Shown in pieces: positions 6,297 to 9,881 of a stretch of 9,881 nt of DNA. The notes below the pieces were generated by a model. The model did not search any database and had not been told where the DNA came from. It was given only the letters and a program-made list of their open reading frames with translations. The first letter of the stretch is position 1. Each line of letters opens with the position of its first letter. Location: NCBI GenBank assembly GCA_023442085.1, contig JAEZMT010000010.1:1-9881 (forward strand), in the 5' to 3' direction. Source of the stretch: Pseudomonadota bacterium (GTDB lineage: Bacteria; Pseudomonadota; Alphaproteobacteria; Rhizobiales; Xanthobacteraceae). The position numbers were made by a program, and so were the translations under genes.

Positions 6297-6596
6297 TCAG
6301 CGGCGGGCGGTCACCCGCGCCAGCTTCGGCACGAGGCGCGTCAGGCGGGCGCGGCGGCCGGAGGGCGGGCCATCCTCGTCGTCCATCAGCATCACCGCAA
6401 AGCCCATCTGCACGCTGCCGAAGGTGATGCCCAGCGCCACCGTGAGCACGCCGAGGGCCAGCATCCCATCCGGCGAATGCGCGAACAGGCTGGCCAGGTG
6501 CGCCACGTCGAAGGCGACGAGCAGCGCCACGAAGACGGCAGCGACACCGCTCCCGATGGCGGCGTGACGGAGCAGGAAGCGGACCAGGAACGGCAT
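6297..6596 (-). CDS. Small conserved-looking membrane protein of unknown function, two TM helices
   Basis: This 99-residue protein starts at the ATG at 6596, with GAGG about 9 bases upstream on the minus strand (6606-6609). A short basic N-terminus (R6, R10, H11) precedes two hydrophobic stretches, about residues 13-38 and 45-70, joined by a short polar turn (AHSPDG). An acidic patch (MDDEDG, 71-76) and an Arg/Lys-rich C-terminus follow. By the positive-inside rule both ends would be cytoplasmic. The phrase GITFGSVQMGFAVML is reminiscent of small hypothetical proteins I associate with Rhizobiales, but I cannot name a domain. It is monocistronic, convergent with tex, and ends in its own strong terminator, which supports it being a real gene. 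Its function is unknown. Confidence 0.7.
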   Translation of the reverse strand: MPFLVRFLLRHAAIGSGVAAVFVALLVAFDVAHLASLFAHSPDGMLALGVLTVALGITFGSVQMGFAVMLMDDEDGPPSGRRARLTRLVPKLARVTARR

Positions 6597-6895
6597 GGCG
6601 GTATCCTCGGTGCAGGGCCGGGCGCTCTCGCAATCGTCGGCACCACCTCTACGTCGGCAGGCTTGGCACCGATCATTGCGCCGACCGCCATCAGCCGCAG
6701 ACGCTATGAAAGCGTCTCACGCCGCTTCCGATGCGACAAGCTCTGACCCGTCGTCACAAGGTCGCAGATGCCGCCAGAACGTTTTGTCTCTGGACAAAGC
6801 GCCGTTCCCTCCCATGTGAGACACAGGCATCGCTACCGACCCCAGGGACGCTCAGGCCGGCGCTTCCGGCGCCACGAGATCAGGGAGACAGGGAC
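6597..6895. other. Divergent intergenic region with two small palindromes
   Basis: These 299 bases separate the divergent small membrane protein and host-attachment genes, so both promoters should lie here. I see no convincing coding frame with its own ribosome binding site. Two short inverted repeats stand out: AGACGCT/AGCGTCT with a 5-base loop (6699-6717), and TTTGTC/GACAAA with a 4-base loop (6783-6798). A GC-rich GGCGC/GCGCC pairing lies just before the 6896 start. No clear sigma70 hexamers were found on either strand. The base composition is slightly less GC-rich than the flanking genes, as expected for regulatory DNA. Confidence 0.5.
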
Positions 6896-7342
6896 ATGAC
6901 GAAGCCCGACAAGATGAACCGCCTCGTGGTGGTGTGCGACGGCGCCAAGGCCGTCCTTCTCGCTGATTCCGGCATCGCCCCGCAGCCCCGCCTGTCGGTG
7001 CTGGAAAGCTTCAGCGAGCCCCATCCCAGCACCGCCGCCCTCGGAACTGACCGGCCCGGCCGGGTGCATGAATCCGCCACCGTCGCCCGGAGCGCGGTGG
7101 AGACCACGGACTTTCATGCCCAGGCGGAAGCGGCGTTCATCGCCCGCGTCGCGGCACGCCTCGATGAGTTGGTGGCGGCCGGCGAGGCCCCTGCCCGCAT
7201 CCTGCTCGTCGCCCCGCCAAAGGCGCTGGGCGTGCTGCGCGACGCGCTCTCCGCCCGCGTGAAGCCTTTGGTCGCGGGCGAGATGGCCAAGGATCTGGTG
7301 AAGCTGCCGGTGGACGAGATCGCCAGCCACATCGCCACCTGA
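6896..7342 (+). CDS. Host attachment family protein (PF10116-like)
   Basis: This is a 148-residue cytoplasmic-looking protein with no signal peptide or membrane helix. I place the start at the ATG at 6896, with AGGGAG (6882-6887) 8 bases upstream; the frame is open further upstream but without a site. It shows the pattern of the 'protein required for attachment to host cells' family: an N-terminal strand VVVCDGAKAVLLAD, TDRPGRVHES near residues 43-52, DFHAQAE near 65-71, the hallmark LLVAPPKALGVLRDAL near 101-116, and a C-terminal KDLVKLPVDEIASHI. The fold resembles eRF1/archaeal release-factor-like domains in known relatives. The family name comes from an attachment mutant in a plant-associated bacterium, and the molecular function is unclear. 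It stands alone, with tspO starting 97 bases downstream. Confidence 0.8.
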   Translation: MTKPDKMNRLVVVCDGAKAVLLADSGIAPQPRLSVLESFSEPHPSTAALGTDRPGRVHESATVARSAVETTDFHAQAEAAFIARVAARLDELVAAGEAPARILLVAPPKALGVLRDALSARVKPLVAGEMAKDLVKLPVDEIASHIAT

Positions 7343-7361
7343 GCACCTCTTGCCGGGGTGC

Positions 7362-7387
7362 GAAACGATCCATCGGCGGGTGGCGTT
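7362..7387 (+). promoter_or_regulatory. Candidate EcfG (general stress) promoter upstream of tspO
   Basis: GAAAC (7362-7366) followed after 17 bases by CGTT (7384-7387) resembles the alphaproteobacterial EcfG consensus GGAAC-N16/17-CGTT with one mismatch. The expected start lies about 45 bases before the tspO ATG. Control of tspO by a stress sigma factor would be plausible, but such a short motif can arise by chance. Confidence 0.3.
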
Positions 7388-7439
7388 CGGATAAGGTGAA
7401 GTCGCCGACCGACCGGCCGGCGGCGGAAAGGTATTGCCC

Positions 7440-7946
7440 ATGTCCATGTCTCCCACCCGCTCGCTCTCGCCCTGCGCCGTGTCCCGGCTTCGCCTCCTCG
7501 GCTGCGTCGTGCTGATGCTGGCGGTGGGCGCCGTCGGCGGAGCGGTGACTTCGCCGGCCATTCCCGCCTGGTACGAAGGTCTGGTGAAGCCAGGCTGGAC
7601 GCCGCCCAACGCCGCCTTCCCCATCGTCTGGACGCTGCTCTATCTGATGATGGCGGTGAGCCTCTGGCGGCTGTGGGACAAGGTGCCCCCCTCCACCGCC
7701 CGCAGCGTGGCCATCGGCTTGTTCCTGGCGCAGCTGGCGCTGAACTTCCTCTGGTCGCCGGTGTTTTTCGGCCTGCAGGCGATCCACGCCGGCCTCGTCA
7801 TCATCATCGGGCTCGTGGTGCTTCTGGCGCTCACGCTGCGCGCAACCTTCCCGCTGGACCGGATCGCCGGCTGGCTGCTGGTGCCCTATCTCCTCTGGGT
7901 GTGCTACGCCTCCACGCTGAATGCCGGCATCGCCGTTCTCAACTGA
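7440..7946 (+). CDS. tspO: TspO/MBR family tryptophan-rich sensory protein
   Basis: The ATG at 7440 is chosen (168 residues); GGAAAGG lies about 8 bases upstream, and a second ATG at 7446 is a possible alternative. Five membrane helices are expected, as in the family. Signature motifs are all visible: WYEGLVKPGWTPP (44-56), VWTLLYLMMAVSLWRLW (63-79), QLALNFLWSPVFFG (98-111) and the C-terminal PYLLWVCYASTLNAGIAVLN (149-168). Tryptophans at 44, 53, 64, 76, 79 and 105 fit the name. Bacterial TspO binds porphyrins and, in Rhodobacter, tunes tetrapyrrole and photosynthesis gene expression in response to oxygen; location is the cytoplasmic or outer membrane depending on species. The N-terminal extension (residues 1-17) before helix 1 is slightly long. 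It is the first gene of a tight cluster with a HIG1 protein (20-base gap) and a cobalamin adenosyltransferase. Confidence 0.94.
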   Translation: MSMSPTRSLSPCAVSRLRLLGCVVLMLAVGAVGGAVTSPAIPAWYEGLVKPGWTPPNAAFPIVWTLLYLMMAVSLWRLWDKVPPSTARSVAIGLFLAQLALNFLWSPVFFGLQAIHAGLVIIIGLVVLLALTLRATFPLDRIAGWLLVPYLLWVCYASTLNAGIAVLN

Positions 7947-7966
7947 GCGCCGGGGAGGATCCCACG

Positions 7967-8161
7967 ATGGTGCATTGGTCCGTCTATCTGTTCATTCCGC
8001 TGGCGCTGATGCTGGTGGCGGGGGTGCTCTTCCTCGGCCTGTTCAACTTCGCCTCGGGCGGCTCGCCGCAGCGCTCGCAGAAGCTGATGCAGATGCGCGT
8101 GCTGTTCCAGTTCCTCGCCATCATCATCGTCATGGTCACCATCTTCGCCATGGGACGCTGA
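7967..8161 (+). CDS. HIG1-domain twin transmembrane mini protein
   Basis: This 64-residue protein begins at the ATG at 7967 with a near-ideal ribosome binding site GGGGAGGA (7952-7959) 7 bases upstream. Two hydrophobic helices (about 6-28 and 46-62) flank a short polar, basic loop containing GGSPQRSQKLMQMRVLFQ (31-48). That loop matches the HIG1 (hypoxia-induced gene 1) signature, including the S-Q-K-L-M-x-x-R-V-L-x-Q core (37-48). In mitochondria HIG1 proteins such as Rcf1/HIGD associate with cytochrome c oxidase; alphaproteobacterial versions are usually annotated 'twin transmembrane protein' and their job is little studied. It sits 20 bases after tspO and 18 bases before the adenosyltransferase, so it is very likely co-transcribed. 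Its position between a porphyrin-binding and a cobalamin enzyme gene hints at, but does not prove, a link to tetrapyrrole or respiratory biology. Confidence 0.85.
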   Translation: MVHWSVYLFIPLALMLVAGVLFLGLFNFASGGSPQRSQKLMQMRVLFQFLAIIIVMVTIFAMGR

Positions 8162-8179
8162 ACGAGGCCGCTGACGATC

Positions 8180-8776
8180 ATGGTGAAGCTGAACAAGATC
8201 TACACCCGCACCGGGGACGACGGCACCACCGGCCTCGGCACCGGCAAGCGGGTCGCCAAATACGATCTGCGCGTCGAGGCCTATGGCGCGGTGGACGAGA
8301 CCAATGCCACCCTCGGCATTGCCCGGCTCCATTTGTCCGGCGAGCCCCTGCTCGACGGCATGCTGGTGCGCATCCAGAACGATCTGTTCGACCTCGGCGC
8401 CGACCTCTGCGTGCCGCCCGCCGCCAACGAGGAGCCGGGCGCGAGCCTGCGCATCGTGCCGGCGCAGGTGACGCGACTTGAGGACGACATCGATACCCTC
8501 AATGCCGAATTGTCCCCCCTCACCTCCTTCGTGCTGCCGGCCGGCACCGCCGCCTCCGCTCATCTCCACCTTGCCCGCACCGTGTGCCGGCGGGCCGAGC
8601 GCATCATGGTCGCATTGTCGCACCAGGGCGAAGGCACGGTGGGCGAGGGCGCGGTGGGTGCACCGGCGCTGCATTACGTGAACCGGCTTTCCGACCTCCT
8701 GTTCGTGGCCGCCCGCTACGCCAATGCGCGCGGCGCGGCGGACGTGCTGTGGGTGCCCGGCAAAAGCCGGACCTGA
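8180..8776 (+). CDS. pduO: PduO/MMAB-type cob(I)alamin adenosyltransferase
   Basis: This 198-residue soluble enzyme transfers the adenosyl group of ATP to cob(I)alamin, making adenosylcobalamin, the cofactor of mutases such as methylmalonyl-CoA mutase. The N-terminal ATP-binding motif KIYTRTGDDGTTGL (6-19) is intact. Other family motifs are VEAYGAVDETN (32-42), RTVCRRAER (133-141) and YVNRLSDLLFVAAR (166-179). The family's FILPGG stretch appears as FVLPAG (117-122), a conservative Gly-to-Ala change. It lacks the extra domain of some PduO fusions and has the usual all-helical length. It starts 18 bases after the HIG1 gene; the ribosome binding site (GAGG at 8164-8167) is 12 bases away, so translation may be partly coupled. 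Its proximity to etfB fits the acyl-CoA and electron-transfer gene neighbourhoods common in this order. Confidence 0.94.
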   Translation: MVKLNKIYTRTGDDGTTGLGTGKRVAKYDLRVEAYGAVDETNATLGIARLHLSGEPLLDGMLVRIQNDLFDLGADLCVPPAANEEPGASLRIVPAQVTRLEDDIDTLNAELSPLTSFVLPAGTAASAHLHLARTVCRRAERIMVALSHQGEGTVGEGAVGAPALHYVNRLSDLLFVAARYANARGAADVLWVPGKSRT

Positions 8777-8787
8777 GGCCGCCAGCT

Positions 8788-8831
8788 CCGTTGCCGTCGC
8801 CCGCCGCCCTGCTCTAAGCTTGCGGCAACGG
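8788..8831. other. Inverted repeat CCGTTGCCG / CGGCAACGG
   Basis: Two perfect 9-bp arms (8788-8796 and 8823-8831) are spaced by 26 bases, in the gap between the adenosyltransferase and rhomboid genes. No T tract follows, so intrinsic termination is unlikely. The spacing and length would suit a protein-binding site or a long-loop RNA hairpin. Confidence 0.4.
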
Positions 8832-8856
8832 GACAGGACGGCCGCAGGCGGCGGAC

Positions 8857-8871
8857 GGGTCCCCGGGACCC
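8857..8871 (+). promoter_or_regulatory. Palindrome covering the ribosome-binding region of the rhomboid gene
   Basis: GGGTCCC and GGGACCC flank a single central C, ending 4 bases before the ATG at 8876. The only purine-rich ribosome-binding candidate (GGGA, 8865-8868) lies inside the right arm. If it folds in mRNA (6-bp stem, 3-base loop) it could mask translation initiation. This is inferred from pairing only. Confidence 0.4.
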
Positions 8872-8875
8872 TGCG

Positions 8876-9622
8876 ATGTTCGTTCCGATCGCCGACGCCA
8901 ATCCGCTGGAGCATGTGCGCCGCCCCTACGTCACATGGGGGCTGGTGCTGCTCAACGTGTTCGTGTTCGTCGCGCTCCAGCACGGCGCTTTCGGGCCGGT
9001 CAGCGAGGCCGGAGTGCTCGGCTTCGGCGCCATACCCGCGGTGGTGAGCGGCGTCGCCATCCTGCCCGAGGGCTACGAGCGGCTGCCGCCGGCCCTGACC
9101 CTCGTCAGCTACATGTTCCTGCACGGCGGGTGGCTCCACCTCATCGGCAACATGGCCTTCCTCCTGGTGTTCGCCGACAATGTGGAGGACGCCATGGGCC
9201 ATGCCCGCTTCCTCCTCTTCTATCTGCTCTGCGGCATCATCGCCGGGCTCGCCCATGTGCTGGCCGAGCCAGGCTCCGAGGCGCCGCTGGTGGGGGCCTC
9301 GGGCGCCGTTGCGGGGGTGATTGCCGCCTATCTGGTCCTCCATCCAAACATCCGCCTGTGGGCGCTGGTGCTGATGAAGATCCCGCTCCGGATCCCCGCC
9401 TATTGGGCGATCGGCGCCTGGTTCGGCCTTCAGGTGTGGCAGATCCTGTCGAGCACGGATCAGGAAACGGCGTGGTGGGCGCATGTGGGCGGCTTCCTCG
9501 CCGGCGCGGTGCTGGTGGTGCTGATGCGCCGGCCGGGCGTCGCCCTCTTCGATCGCGATCCCTCCGGGGTGCCGAGCATCCGCGCGCAGGGCGTCCGAAC
9601 GCCGCGCCGGAGCGAGCGTTGA
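8876..9622 (+). CDS. Rhomboid family intramembrane serine protease
   Basis: This 248-residue polytopic membrane protein begins at the ATG at 8876. It carries the rhomboid catalytic set: HGGWLHLIGNM with H83, H88 and N92, the nucleophile motif GASG with S142, and the partner histidine H203 in AHVGGF. Hydrophobic segments fit the six-helix core, roughly 18-36, 70-100, 110-130, 140-155, 165-190 and 200-220. All key residues are present, so it should be an active protease cutting substrates within the membrane; its substrate cannot be told from the sequence. The C-terminal 30 residues are a basic, hydrophilic tail. The usual location is the inner membrane. A palindrome covers the ribosome-binding region. 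It lies between the adenosyltransferase (99 bases upstream) and etfB (132 bases downstream), probably as a separate or loosely linked transcription unit. Confidence 0.93.
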   Translation: MFVPIADANPLEHVRRPYVTWGLVLLNVFVFVALQHGAFGPVSEAGVLGFGAIPAVVSGVAILPEGYERLPPALTLVSYMFLHGGWLHLIGNMAFLLVFADNVEDAMGHARFLLFYLLCGIIAGLAHVLAEPGSEAPLVGASGAVAGVIAAYLVLHPNIRLWALVLMKIPLRIPAYWAIGAWFGLQVWQILSSTDQETAWWAHVGGFLAGAVLVVLMRRPGVALFDRDPSGVPSIRAQGVRTPRRSER

Positions 9623-9754
9623 CACGCTTTCGGCCCACTCCTACGTTGCCCGCCCGCAAGAAATGCTGCAATGCAGGGATAAGAGCGGAAGTTTCGATCA
9701 TCGGCGGATTTTGCGACTGCCGGTCGAGATTTCGGGAACGGGGAGCGCGTGTCG

Positions 9755-9881
9755 ATGAAGATCCTGGTGCCCGTTAAGCGGGTGGTGGATTACAACGTGA
9801 AGGTGCGGGTGAAGTCGGACGGTTCGGGCGTCGAGCTTGCGAACGTCAAGATGTCCATGAACCCGTTCGACGAGATCGCGG
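9755..9881 (+). CDS. etfB: EtfB, electron transfer flavoprotein beta subunit (5' end only)
   Basis: The first 42 codons are present and the gene runs off the right edge. The sequence opens MKILVPVKRVVDYNVKVRV and continues to MSMNPFDEIA (about 33-42), which is highly typical of alphaproteobacterial EtfB rather than the nitrogen-fixation paralogue FixA. EtfB with EtfA forms the FAD/AMP-binding electron carrier that passes electrons from acyl-CoA and other dehydrogenases to ETF-ubiquinone oxidoreductase. I chose the ATG at 9755 because GGGGAG (9740-9745) lies 9 bases upstream; a GTG two codons earlier (9749) is too close to that site. etfA is expected just downstream. The 132 bases upstream hold no gene that I can see, and no clear promoter. 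Confidence 0.93.
   Translation, partial: MKILVPVKRVVDYNVKVRVKSDGSGVELANVKMSMNPFDEIA

Noticed and set aside
6777..6806. EcfG-like promoter (GAAC ... CGTT) upstream of the host-attachment gene
   Set aside because: The spacing is 22 bases on either strand, too long for the 16-17 base EcfG spacer.
6731..6895. N-terminal extension of the host-attachment protein back to 6731
   Set aside because: The family starts near the VVVCDGAKA strand, and the AGGGAG site sits correctly before the ATG at 6896. The upstream residues look non-coding.
7904..9625. A 573-codon open frame on the minus strand opposite the HIG1, adenosyltransferase and rhomboid genes
   Set aside because: It is antisense to three genes with intact motifs and has typical shadow composition.
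9661..9680. Small palindrome CTGCAATGCAG before etfB as an operator
   Set aside because: The arms are only 5 bp, well within chance expectation, and no promoter elements could be tied to it.

Overview
The window looks like a piece of chromosome from a GC-rich alphaproteobacterium of the order Hyphomicrobiales (Rhizobiales), plausibly Xanthobacteraceae. The evidence is the strong G/C third-position bias, the nrnC-lptC gene pair, an alphaproteobacterial type of EtfB, the small HIG1 'twin transmembrane' protein and a host-attachment (PF10116-like) protein. These assignments come from recognising protein motifs by eye; no search was run. I see no mobile element, tRNA, rRNA or CRISPR array.

Layout. 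Positions 1-1579 (minus strand) hold nrnC, a nano-RNase, followed by lptC, the periplasmic/inner-membrane LPS export factor, which runs off the left edge. A divergent intergenic region (1580-1730) separates them from two consecutive plus-strand genes (1731-2405 and 2533-3675). Both encode secreted proteins built from cyanovirin-N-homology (CVNH) repeats, three in the first and five in the second, with a strong intrinsic terminator between the genes. After a large hairpin (3674-3721) comes tex (3850-6234), an RNA-binding transcription accessory factor. A small two-helix membrane protein (6297-6596, minus) converges on tex and has its own terminator. A 299-base divergent region then leads to a host-attachment family protein (6896-7342).

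Positions 7440-8776 look like an operon: tspO (tryptophan-rich sensory protein), a HIG1-domain mini membrane protein, and a PduO-type cob(I)alamin adenosyltransferase, with gaps of only 18-20 bases. A rhomboid-family membrane protease (8876-9622) follows after a 99-base gap rich in inverted repeats. The start of etfB (electron-transfer flavoprotein beta subunit) runs off the right edge at 9755.

Most of the window is conserved housekeeping content. The most distinctive part is the CVNH pair. Both proteins have a signal peptide, then one closely matching N-terminal repeat, a proline-rich linker, and an even number of further repeats (2 and 4). Every repeat carries four cysteines, where classic cyanovirin-N repeats carry two. 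This suggests a duplicated, disulfide-stabilised, multivalent periplasmic or extracellular carbohydrate-binding system that, as far as I know, has not been characterised.
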